Assembly: GCF_000212375.1 (NCBI RefSeq)
Contig: NC_015501.1
Span: forward strand, 1,116,001 to 1,180,000
Reading direction: 5' to 3'
Source of the DNA: Porphyromonas asaccharolytica DSM 20707
Lineage (GTDB): Bacteria; Bacteroidota; Bacteroidia; Bacteroidales; Porphyromonadaceae
DNA length: 64,000 bases
In this document: piece by piece, positions 1 through 8,195 of the stretch
Layout of the letters: every line of letters starts with the position of its first letter
How positions within the stretch are numbered: position 1 is the stretch's first letter
Translations under genes and position numbers: made by a program
The notes under the pieces: model-generated
Seen by the model: the letters and a program-made list of their open reading frames with translations, nothing else
Databases searched by the model: none
What the model was told of the DNA's origin: nothing

Positions 1-460
1 GCTCTTGCAGGAGCTACACATTAGTGACAAGCAAGGAATAGATGAGATCATTATATATAATGTGTCACCCCTAGATTTTCGCTATTCTCACGCCTTGCAG
101 TTTTACATATCTTCACGGGGACAGTTCCTCCGATCCCCCCATTTCTCGAATATCCACGTGGAAAATCTCAAATCTCCACGTGGATATTTTTTGTTTTCCA
201 CGTGGGCGTCATTCATTTCCTCCGAAGTTTCATTTGATTCCTCCGAAGAGTTTTTTATTTCCTACCTGGGAAATAAAAATTTTCCACGTGGGGATTTCGA
301 AATATCCACGTGGGAATCACTTTTCCCCGACATGGCGTCGTATCGATATGTAGTCGGCTCTAAATTATTGTAACGAGTCGACGTTGAATTTGCCCAGCTA
401 GGGCTGACGCATCATAATCGTTTTTTTTTTTTCAGGAGCTACACATTAGTGAGAAATTGC
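1..460 (+). repeat. Composite palindromic repeat element, copy A
   Basis: This region has no convincing gene. Its core (about 105-375) carries several CCACGTGG palindromes mixed with TTTCCTCCGAAG-type motifs and ends near TAAATTATTGTA. The same core recurs inverted at 13436-13710 and direct at 40408-40682. A 20-bp direct repeat, starting CAGGAGCTACACATTAG, flanks the core at 8-27 and 433-452. The left flank also holds a widely spaced inverted repeat (ACACATTA near 16 and TAATGTGT near 58). A reading frame across 5-373 is conserved between copies but is explained by the DNA repeat and has no recognisable domain. Function unknown. It lies upstream of the C10 protease promoter. Confidence 0.8.
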
Positions 461-528
461 ATTAGCGGGTGGAATGTACCGCCCTGAAAAATTGCACAGC
501 TCCAAAATGGCAATATCTCTGTTTTTTA

Positions 529-536
529 TATCTTTG
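529..536 (+). promoter_or_regulatory. Bacteroidetes -7 box (TATCTTTG) for the C10 protease gene
   Basis: TATCTTTG matches the TAnnTTTG -7 consensus of Bacteroidetes sigma-ABfr promoters and lies 33 bp before the ATG at 570. No clean -33 TTTG is seen. Confidence 0.6.
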
Positions 537-569
537 CAAAATGCAATTGACTAACAAAACTACTTGCTT

Positions 570-3500
570 ATGAATTACCCGCTACTCGGTCGGTCACGAA
601 TGCTGACCATGACACTATGCTTACTGCTCTGTGGCGTGGTGCAGATCTTTGCACGCCCACTACGAGAGCAAGAGGCTCGGCTGCTCGCAGAGCAGTTTTT
701 TCAAAAGAACACGCAGATGCAGCAACTGCGCTCTGCTGAGCTGACTCTTGTGTCAGCACCCGCTTGTACATCCAATGGCTATGAACTACAATCGACAGGT
801 GAGCCGGCTCGCTATTACTATGTATATAATAGAGGTGAGGGACGTGGCTTCGTGATTATCTCTGGTGATGATCGCCTAGCTCCTTATATAGGCTATGCTA
901 CGACGGGATCCTTCTCCGTCGAAGCGATGCCGGACAACCTCGCTGCCTTTCTAGAGGCTTGTCAGCAGCGTATTGATGAGCTGATGGGGCAGGTAGCCTG
1001 GCAGACACGCTTGGCACCGACGCTGCCAATGGCTGGAGAGCCTGCAGAGGTGGCTCCGCTGCTAGGCGAGATCGAGTGGGATCAGTCTGCTCCGTGGAAC
1101 TCAAAGACTCCAGTAGATGGCAAGGGTAAGCACATGCCCGTGGGCTGTGTCGCTACTGCCTACGCTCAGGTGATGCGCTACTATCAGTGGCCTGTCAAGG
1201 GTGAGGGTAAGGTTGAGTACAAAGAGCCATACAAGACTCGCAAGCATAAGGTGAACTTTGGTACGACGACCTACGACTGGGCTAATATGCCAGCCGCTTA
1301 TGAAGATCCTACTAAAGCAACGGCCGCGGAGATTGAGGCACTAGGCACGCTATGCTATCATGCAGGCGTTGCTATCGAGACGGACTATGATCCATCGGCT
1401 AGTGGTAGCTTTGCTCCTCTGATCGTACGTGCTCTGCGCAATAACTTCCGCTACAACAAGCAGGTGACCTTCAAGAGACGTGTCAACTATACCCAGCCGG
1501 AGTGGGATAAGATCATGCGTGCGGAGCTCGCTGCGCAGCGTCCTGTCGTATACAGTGGTACAGGTACTGGTGGTGGTCACGCATTCGTATGCGATGGTTA
1601 CAACGACGAGGGACTCTATCACATCAACTGGGGCTGGAGCGGTCTCGCTAATGGATACTTCAACCTTAACTTCCTACAGCCCGACGACCTAGGTATCGGT
1701 GGAGGCTTCGGAGGAGGCTTTAGTATGGAGCAGGGTATCGTCGTAGGCATCACGCCTGATCGTGACGGTAGCTCTAAGGATACCGAGCTACCTCTCCTGA
1801 CCACACGTAAGTTTACCACACACCTCACGGGTGGCTCAACAATCAGGATACTTGATGCCAACTACTCTGTCTGGCTTAGCGATGTACCTACCCTAGATGA
1901 TGAGGGCAAAGCCGATTACAACTACTTTGGCTTCACGACCATCGCTGCTGCCAAGCTTGGTACGACCGATACGGTCTATATGGACGAGTACAAGAAGTCT
2001 AAGTTCTTAGTCGGTCTCTATGACCTCGTGCCGGAGTTCCAAGCTGACCTAGATGTGACTAAGTACCTCTCTGAGGGTACGTGGGACATCTTCATAGTCT
2101 ATGAGGTGACGCTCCCTGATGGTACGAAGGAGTGGAGACCTTGTGCTATGGACGTGCGCGAGGGTAATAATGAGAATGGCAAGGGTCGTCACACCTTTAC
2201 CATTGAGAAGGATGCTCTCGGCTGGAAGGTCAAGGAGGACCTCACGCACCCCTTTGCCCAGCTTGAAATGGTAGAGGATAGTGCTCACGCTACCTTCAAG
2301 GCCTACGAAAAGAGTACTATCTCCCTGAAGCTCAAGAATACAGGGCGTGGTGAGTTCTTCAGACCACTCTACCTCGAGGTCAAGCATGAGGACGGAGAGT
2401 GGCGTGCTTACTCTGATATCCTACCTGCCATACAGGTCGGGGAGACGCAAGAGGTGACCTTCAACGCTGAGCGCTGCCCCTACGCCCAGGGTACGATCTC
2501 TCTCCGTGTCTCCTACCAGACAGAGGATATGGGTAAGATGCAGTACTTCGAGCTACCTGATGTGACCATTGAGGCTTCTGATGCTATCAGAACGGCTTAC
2601 GTCATCGAGCCTGCCTCTAAAGCTGAGCCTATGGAGGTAGACCTAGGTACGGGTGAGTTCTCACAGATCCGTGTTAAGAATGTCGGTACCATAGCTCCTG
2701 ATCATGAGGTGAAGTGCCGCTACATACTTAAGTATGGTATCGAGCAGGTGTGGACCGACTTGGAGACGATCTCTATCTCACCACAAGGGGAGCAGATCCT
2801 CACGCCAAAGCTACCCGAGCTAGTAAAGAGACTAGGTGTCGTCGGTGGTAATAAGATCCAGCTGACGATGAGCTTCTTCGAGATGGGTGATGACAGAAAG
2901 CATCGTATGGCGATCCTAGAGAATCCTATCATAGAGGTAACCTGCAAGAAGGGCACTGCAGTACAAAAGGATTATCCTGTCACGAAGCAGATCGAGGGTG
3001 AAGGTGAACTGATCATCAAGGGCTACGAAGACCTTACGGCTGTGCCTGATGGTACTAAGCTGACCGTCGAGGCTAGACCTGCTGCTGGTTATGAGCTGAC
3101 CACCCTTGAGGCTAATGGTAAGGATATCTTGGCCACAAAGAGCTTTACAGTATCTGCCGCTACGACGGTAAAGGCTGTCTTCACCAAGGAGAAAATATTT
3201 ACCGTCAAACTAACGAGCAACGAGTATGGGTCGATCAGCATCAAAGAGGATATCGATCTAAATGCAGTACCTTACGGCACGAAGCTAACGGTAGAGGCTC
3301 GTGGCAACAACGACAAGTGCGAGCTCAAGACGCTTACCGCTAATGGTAAGGACATCCTGGCTACAAAGAGCTTTACCGTGATCGCTAATACGGAGGTCAA
3401 GGCTGAGTTTGTAGACCATACAAGCGTCGAGAGCGCTGTCGCAGAGCAGCTACGTCTCTATCCTAACCCAGCGCGTGACTACGTACTCCTCGAGGGTATA

Positions 3501-3662
3501 CCATCAGGAGCTACAGTAGCGATCTACACGCTAGAGGGTGAGCTGATGTATCAGGTAGAGAGCACTAGTGACACACTACGCATCGACCTCACACAGCTAC
3601 AGGAGGGCGCTTACATACTACGAGTAGGTGGTGAGACGCATCGTCTCATCGTCCGTCGCTAG
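570..3662 (+). CDS. Secreted C10 (streptopain-like) cysteine protease with T9SS C-terminal domain
   Basis: A 1030-residue secreted protease of the streptopain/PrtT/interpain family. After a signal peptide (hydrophobic LTMTLCLLLCGVVQIFA, residues about 13-29) comes a Spi-like propeptide region, then the catalytic domain. The nucleophile is Cys193 in PVGCVATAYAQ and the base is His337 in GGGHAFVCDGY, followed by the family signature INWGWSG. Residues about 400-800 are beta-rich regions of unknown role. Two tandem repeats of about 70 residues follow (each with ANGKDILATKSFTV), then a C-terminal sorting domain (LYPNPARDYV ... GAYILRVGG ... LIVRR) that directs export by type IX secretion and surface attachment. 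The ATG at 570 is chosen; a TTG at 564 and an ATG at 600 are alternatives. It is monocistronic, with a terminator at 3709. The family is known for degrading host proteins; that role is inferred here. Confidence 0.93.
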   Translation: MNYPLLGRSRMLTMTLCLLLCGVVQIFARPLREQEARLLAEQFFQKNTQMQQLRSAELTLVSAPACTSNGYELQSTGEPARYYYVYNRGEGRGFVIISGDDRLAPYIGYATTGSFSVEAMPDNLAAFLEACQQRIDELMGQVAWQTRLAPTLPMAGEPAEVAPLLGEIEWDQSAPWNSKTPVDGKGKHMPVGCVATAYAQVMRYYQWPVKGEGKVEYKEPYKTRKHKVNFGTTTYDWANMPAAYEDPTKATAAEIEALGTLCYHAGVAIETDYDPSASGSFAPLIVRALRNNFRYNKQVTFKRRVNYTQPEWDKIMRAELAAQRPVVYSGTGTGGGHAFVCDGYNDEGLYHINWGWSGLANGYFNLNFLQPDDLGIGGGFGGGFSMEQGIVVGITPDRDGSSKDTELPLLTTRKFTTHLTGGSTIRILDANYSVWLSDVPTLDDEGKADYNYFGFTTIAAAKLGTTDTVYMDEYKKSKFLVGLYDLVPEFQADLDVTKYLSEGTWDIFIVYEVTLPDGTKEWRPCAMDVREGNNENGKGRHTFTIEKDALGWKVKEDLTHPFAQLEMVEDSAHATFKAYEKSTISLKLKNTGRGEFFRPLYLEVKHEDGEWRAYSDILPAIQVGETQEVTFNAERCPYAQGTISLRVSYQTEDMGKMQYFELPDVTIEASDAIRTAYVIEPASKAEPMEVDLGTGEFSQIRVKNVGTIAPDHEVKCRYILKYGIEQVWTDLETISISPQGEQILTPKLPELVKRLGVVGGNKIQLTMSFFEMGDDRKHRMAILENPIIEVTCKKGTAVQKDYPVTKQIEGEGELIIKGYEDLTAVPDGTKLTVEARPAAGYELTTLEANGKDILATKSFTVSAATTVKAVFTKEKIFTVKLTSNEYGSISIKEDIDLNAVPYGTKLTVEARGNNDKCELKTLTANGKDILATKSFTVIANTEVKAEFVDHTSVESAVAEQLRLYPNPARDYVLLEGIPSGATVAIYTLEGELMYQVESTSDTLRIDLTQLQEGAYILRVGGETHRLIVRR

Positions 3663-3708
3663 CTATATATTATGTAAGGTAGAAACTAACCTTGCAGCTT
3701 AATACAAA

Positions 3709-3742
3709 AGGAGACTCTGTGGCACCCGCTACAGAGTCTCCT
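3709..3742 (+). terminator. Hairpin terminator after the C10 protease
   Basis: A perfect 12-bp stem (AGGAGACTCTGT at 3709-3720 pairs with ACAGAGTCTCCT at 3731-3742) with a 10-nt loop, 46 bp after the stop codon. There is no strong T-run. Confidence 0.7.
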
Positions 3743-3933
3743 CCTATGATATATAACCTCAATCTCGCAATTTGCGGAACTGCGAAAAGCTGCTGTTGGT
3801 TGGCTATGTCGCTAGTTTTTCGTAACTTGCCACCACTTTTGAGAACCGACGCCGATTCTCCAACCTCGAGCAATTCATACGGATTTGGAAATCACGTAGA
3901 TAGAGTTTAGATAGTACTAAGCAATAACATTAT

Positions 3934-5670
3934 ATGATCAAAAAACTACTAATTACCGCAGGGCTAATTATGGCAACGAGTGGACTCTCGCTACAAGTAT
4001 CAGCCCAAACAGTAAATCTCTCCAATCAAGGAAATGGGGGAGTAAAAGAGACCTCCTACAGCTCTCGTTACGAGCTCAAGACAGGTCATCAACTCAAGTC
4101 GCAAGATGTCAAGGCGGCAGACACGCGTCCCATCTACTCGACCAAGGAGGGCTTTTTCGTCCGCTTTGTCAAGGAAGAGGACAACACCATCGAGATAGCG
4201 CCAGCGCAGAGTGCGGACGATCGTCTTAAGGAGGGTGTTTACTACAAGAATGTCGTAATCCCTGAGACTCTCAATGTCAAGAAGGGTAACGATATGGTTC
4301 CCTGCACAGTCGTAGCTGTGGGACAGGCTGCCTTTGCATTCAATGAGGTCTACACGGTGCAGTATCCTGCGACCTGCAAGGAGCTTAAGGATAGAGTCTT
4401 CCGTCTAGCTACCCTCAAGGAGGGCATCATCCCAGACCAGATTGAGAAGATCGGGGACAATGTATTCCAAGATTGTAAGGCCATTACCAAAATAGAGATC
4501 GGTAAGGGGCTTAAGAGTATGGGTGAAACGCCCTTTAAGAACTGCCAAAACCTTGCAACCATTACAGTTGCTCCCGAAAATACAATCCTAACTGTACAAG
4601 ACAACATCCTATATAGTAAGGATATGACGAAGCTCTACCTCTGCCCTTCTGAGCTTAGAACGGCTAAGGTGGTGCTACCTAATACGGTGAAGGAAATAGA
4701 GGACTATGCCTTCCTAAGCTGTATCTATATTAAGGAGCTAATCCTCAACGAGGGCTTGGAGCGGATAGGCGATGAAGCCCTTTTTAACTGCTCATGGCTC
4801 ACAGAACTGACGATACCTGCTTCCGTACAGGAGATCGGCTATAGGGCACTCACACTGCTCCAAGAGTGTGAGAAGATCCAGGTCGCAGAGGGCAATAAGA
4901 CCTTTGAGGCTAAGTCCGACGGCGTCAATGAGGGTAAGCTACTGATCAATAAGACCAAGAATTCGCTTGTTACCTGCCTCTACAAGGGGACTAAAGATGT
5001 TACCGTCCCAGAGGGAATTAAGATAATTGAGCCATATGCCTTCCTATCTTGTCGCTGGACCGCTGCGGTTAAGCTCCCCTCATCTGTCGACAGTATAGGA
5101 CAGACAGCTTTTTCGGATATGAGAATCTCTGAGATCGAGATCCCCGAAAAGGTTCGGGTGATCCCTAAGTACAGCATCAGTGACTGTAAGAAGCTTACGA
5201 AGATCACTCTTGGTAAGAACGTCACGCTGGTCGAGGATCAAGCATTTGCTGGCAATGACTTGCTGGAGACAAAGGGTGGCACGCTACAGATACTAGCTGT
5301 CACACCTCCAGCCGTGGGCAAGGACAACGATGGTAAAGTCTACGACATGGGCAAAGACTTTTACAAAAAAGTCACGCTAGAGGTCCCTGCAGAGGCTAGA
5401 GAAGCCTATCAGAATGATAGAAACTGGAAGAAGTTCCGCAAGATCTATCCAGTAGGTAATGAGCTAGTCCAGCCAGTGTCGCCACTACAGATTAGCGTAG
5501 CAGGAGGTCTCCTCTCGATCGTGGCGCCTGAGGTAGCTCCTATAGCCATCTACACACTCGATGGTCAGGTCGTCTACACGACTTCTGCGCTAGAGACACA
5601 GATCGCACTTCCTACAGGTCTCTATCTAGTAACCTACGGCTCTGAAACCACAAAGGTCCTCGTAGACTAA
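3934..5670 (+). CDS. BspA-type leucine-rich repeat surface protein with T9SS C-terminal domain
   Basis: A 578-residue secreted protein. It begins with a signal peptide (KKLLITAGLIMATSGLSLQVSAQ). From about residue 130 to 460 it has degenerate LRR_5 (BspA/Treponema pallidum type) repeats of the pattern IxxIGDxAFxxCxxLTxIxI, for example near EKIGDNVFQDCKAITKIEI and RIGDEALFNCSWLTELTIP. The end (SVAGGLLSIVAP ... IYTLDGQVVYTTSALET ... LPTGLYLVTYG ... KVLVD) is a T9SS sorting domain of slightly shortened form. BspA-like proteins in Tannerella and Treponema bind fibronectin/fibrinogen and mediate coaggregation. An adhesin role is plausible but inferred. The gene stands alone between two hairpin terminators. 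Confidence 0.9.
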   Translation: MIKKLLITAGLIMATSGLSLQVSAQTVNLSNQGNGGVKETSYSSRYELKTGHQLKSQDVKAADTRPIYSTKEGFFVRFVKEEDNTIEIAPAQSADDRLKEGVYYKNVVIPETLNVKKGNDMVPCTVVAVGQAAFAFNEVYTVQYPATCKELKDRVFRLATLKEGIIPDQIEKIGDNVFQDCKAITKIEIGKGLKSMGETPFKNCQNLATITVAPENTILTVQDNILYSKDMTKLYLCPSELRTAKVVLPNTVKEIEDYAFLSCIYIKELILNEGLERIGDEALFNCSWLTELTIPASVQEIGYRALTLLQECEKIQVAEGNKTFEAKSDGVNEGKLLINKTKNSLVTCLYKGTKDVTVPEGIKIIEPYAFLSCRWTAAVKLPSSVDSIGQTAFSDMRISEIEIPEKVRVIPKYSISDCKKLTKITLGKNVTLVEDQAFAGNDLLETKGGTLQILAVTPPAVGKDNDGKVYDMGKDFYKKVTLEVPAEAREAYQNDRNWKKFRKIYPVGNELVQPVSPLQISVAGGLLSIVAPEVAPIAIYTLDGQVVYTTSALETQIALPTGLYLVTYGSETTKVLVD

Positions 5671-5675
5671 ATGCA

Positions 5676-5720
5676 TAGCACTCTAGAGTCGCTCCTCTTC
5701 TGAGCATCTCTAGAGTGCTA
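5676..5720 (+). terminator. Hairpin terminator after the BspA-like gene
   Basis: A 13-bp perfect stem: TAGCACTCTAGAG at 5676-5688 pairs with CTCTAGAGTGCTA at 5708-5720. It starts 5 bp after the stop codon at 5670. Confidence 0.75.
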
Positions 5721-5762
5721 CCACGATTAGATACTAATCAACCAACTATTTATTATAAGGAT

Positions 5763-8057
5763 ATGAAGTCAAAACTACTCCTTCTCCTCACGTTAGTAAG
5801 CGTGTTGGGGTTAACCGCATTCCGAGCTTCCGCTCAGGAACCCACCATTGGTAAGATCACCATTGGTACCGAACTCAATGTCGGTGACAGAATGAACCTC
5901 ATGTTCACCGGTCCCGATGGCACGAGCAAGGATATCGTTGTCGATGGTGCCAAGCCTGTTATGGTGGAGGGTAAGATCGCCTATGAGATCACACAAAAGC
6001 CTGTGTCTATTTCAGGTGATATTTACACCTTCGAGTGTACGATGTCTCGCGTTACGACGCTTGACTTTGATAACTGTATTCACCTTTACGATCTGATCTG
6101 TGGTACGAATGCGCTCAAGCAGCTAGACTTGACAGGACTACCTGCTCTAGAGTCTCTGAACTGTACTACAGCTGAGATCAACACGATCAAGCTCGGTGGC
6201 AATGACAAGCTGAAGACAATCAAGGCTGATGCGAATAAGCTTAAGAGCATCAATCTTGCTGGAGCACCTAATCTAGAGTCTGTCTCTCTGCCTATCAATT
6301 CACTGACAGAGATCGATCTAAACGGTGTCTCCTGTGCATCACTAGACCTCTCTAGCAACGCACTTACCTCTCTAGATCTGTCTAAGACCTCAAACCTTGA
6401 GTGGCTTAGCGTATCTTCTAACCCGCTCACATCGATCAACCTAACTGGCTGTACCTCTCTAAAAACACTAAGTGCTAAGACGACTAAGCTCGGAGAGATA
6501 AATCTCACAGGTCTAACTGCTCTTGAGTCTCTAGATCTGCACGCTGGGAGCCTGACTAAGATTACATTCGGTGAGAATAGTGAGCTCGGTGACATAGATC
6601 TGAGTAACAACAAGCTTTCTTCTGTTGATTTCAAGGGCTGTCCTGCTGTACAGTATCTCAGTCTGAATAACAATGAGTTCACAGAGATGCACCTCAAGGG
6701 ACTAAAGGAACTCTCCAGCATCAACTTGAGATATAATAAGCTTACAAACTTCTCCATAGAGGATTGTCCTAGTCTCAGCTCAGTTGTCGTCAGTGACAAC
6801 CTCCTCACATCTATAGATCTAACAGGTGGTAAGGAAAATCTAAGTGATGTATATGTTGGTGGTAACCAACTCACCACTCTTGATATGTCAGGCTTTGCTA
6901 GCCTATCTACGCTCAGCGCTGAGAATAACCAGCTCACCTCTGTCAATCTAGAGGGATGTAGCAATCTATACAGTCTGAATCTCGGAAACAACAAGTTTAC
7001 GAGTCTGAAACTTCCTGAGCTACCTGCTCTTGGAGAGGTTTATGTTGAGAACAACAACCTCCAGGGAGACGCTATGATGGCTCTTATGAAGTCTCTACCT
7101 AAGAAGGAGGTCCTCACGGGCTCATTCTCTGGTAGCATTTATGCTGTCGAGACACGCAGTGATAAGGAGCAGAACATCTGCCTCAAGGAGCACGTAGATG
7201 CTGCTCACGAGCTAGGCTGGGGCGTTTATGACAAGCGTACCTGGAGCAACTATGATGGAGCTGCAATCTGCAAGGTTACGACCAAGACTGTAGGTAAGGG
7301 TGGCTCTATTATGGTCAATGGTAAGGCACAGCTAGACGAGGTTTACTCCGACACTAAGATTGTGATCACAGACAATCACGAGAGTGGATACGCTCTGAAT
7401 ACTCTTAAGAAGGTTTCCAAGGGTGACACTATTGATATCTTTAAGGATCGCTACTTCTATGCTACGGATGCAGATGTAGAGGTGGTTGCTACCTTTACAG
7501 ATGATGTCTGCAAGGTGATCCTGAAGAAGCTTGGCAAGGGTACCCTCAAGCTCAAGGGTGATGGTCTCGATACGAGAGGTCTACCTCGTGGTATGGAGAT
7601 CGAGCTCGTTGCCGAGACTAGCGAAACTTCCGACTGGGAGCTTTCTGACCTTAAACTGACCAACCTTAAGACGGGTAAGAAAACCAACATTCTTAGCTCA
7701 AAGAGCTTTAAACTGACAGACGATATGGAGGTCTTCGCCGAGTTCCAAAATGAAAACGGTGAGGAGCCTGGAGATACTGTCACATGGGATGGCGAGCAGT
7801 GGCTCGGTGTCATCATGCCAACCGTACCAAGCTCTGAGGAGGCTCAGCTCTATCCTAACCCCGCTACAGACTTCGTCACCGTCGCTGGTGCACAGCCTGC
7901 TACGACGGTTAACGTCTACACGCTCTCAGGCGAGCTCGTTCGTAGCTATGCTACCAGTCGTGAGGGTTATGCAGAGCTATCAGTAGCTGATCTACCCGAG
8001 GGTACTTACATTGTCCTCATCGGCAATGATCCTCGCAAGCTGATCATACGTCGTTGA
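5763..8057 (+). CDS. Internalin-J-like leucine-rich repeat surface protein with T9SS C-terminal domain
   Basis: A 764-residue protein. The ATG at 5763 is chosen because it gives a clean signal peptide (KSKLLLLLTLVSVLGLTAFRASAQ); the frame extends upstream to 5715, but into the preceding terminator. About 15 repeats of 20-22 residues with the pattern TSIDLxGxxxLxxLxLxxNxL occupy residues about 105-440. Several have Cys in the GC position, as in internalin-J-type LRRs (P. gingivalis InlJ). Two beta-rich repeats follow (about 500-650; GKGGSIMVNGKAQLDEVYSD and GKGTLKLKGDGLDTRGLPRG), related to the repeats in the C10 protease upstream. The C-terminus (LYPNPATDFVTVAGAQ ... LPEGTYIVLIGND ... LIIRR) is a T9SS sorting domain. 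An adhesion/biofilm role is inferred from family members. Confidence 0.9.
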   Translation: MKSKLLLLLTLVSVLGLTAFRASAQEPTIGKITIGTELNVGDRMNLMFTGPDGTSKDIVVDGAKPVMVEGKIAYEITQKPVSISGDIYTFECTMSRVTTLDFDNCIHLYDLICGTNALKQLDLTGLPALESLNCTTAEINTIKLGGNDKLKTIKADANKLKSINLAGAPNLESVSLPINSLTEIDLNGVSCASLDLSSNALTSLDLSKTSNLEWLSVSSNPLTSINLTGCTSLKTLSAKTTKLGEINLTGLTALESLDLHAGSLTKITFGENSELGDIDLSNNKLSSVDFKGCPAVQYLSLNNNEFTEMHLKGLKELSSINLRYNKLTNFSIEDCPSLSSVVVSDNLLTSIDLTGGKENLSDVYVGGNQLTTLDMSGFASLSTLSAENNQLTSVNLEGCSNLYSLNLGNNKFTSLKLPELPALGEVYVENNNLQGDAMMALMKSLPKKEVLTGSFSGSIYAVETRSDKEQNICLKEHVDAAHELGWGVYDKRTWSNYDGAAICKVTTKTVGKGGSIMVNGKAQLDEVYSDTKIVITDNHESGYALNTLKKVSKGDTIDIFKDRYFYATDADVEVVATFTDDVCKVILKKLGKGTLKLKGDGLDTRGLPRGMEIELVAETSETSDWELSDLKLTNLKTGKKTNILSSKSFKLTDDMEVFAEFQNENGEEPGDTVTWDGEQWLGVIMPTVPSSEEAQLYPNPATDFVTVAGAQPATTVNVYTLSGELVRSYATSREGYAELSVADLPEGTYIVLIGNDPRKLIIRR

Positions 8058-8084
8058 TGACAAGGACGACTCTATAATATAAGG

Positions 8085-8125
8085 TACAGTGTGGATGCAC
8101 AGTAGTTATGTTGCTCCACACTGTA
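8085..8125 (+). terminator. Hairpin terminator after the internalin-like gene
   Basis: An 11-bp perfect stem: TACAGTGTGGA at 8085-8095 pairs with TCCACACTGTA at 8115-8125. It starts 28 bp after the stop codon. Confidence 0.7.
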
Positions 8126-8195
8126 TCTTATGTTTGGGTCGTGACTAGACTCTATAGTTATATCTAATCAAACAAAGCACAGTTTACACCGCTTT

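Noticed and set aside
541-573. A ten-codon leader frame overlapping the C10 protease ATG
   Set aside because: It starts almost at the predicted transcription start and has no attenuator-like features; probably chance.
6086-6994. A 302-codon minus-strand frame inside the LRR region
   Set aside because: It mirrors the repeats of the internalin-like gene on the other strand; the plus-strand protein has signal peptide, repeats and sorting domain.
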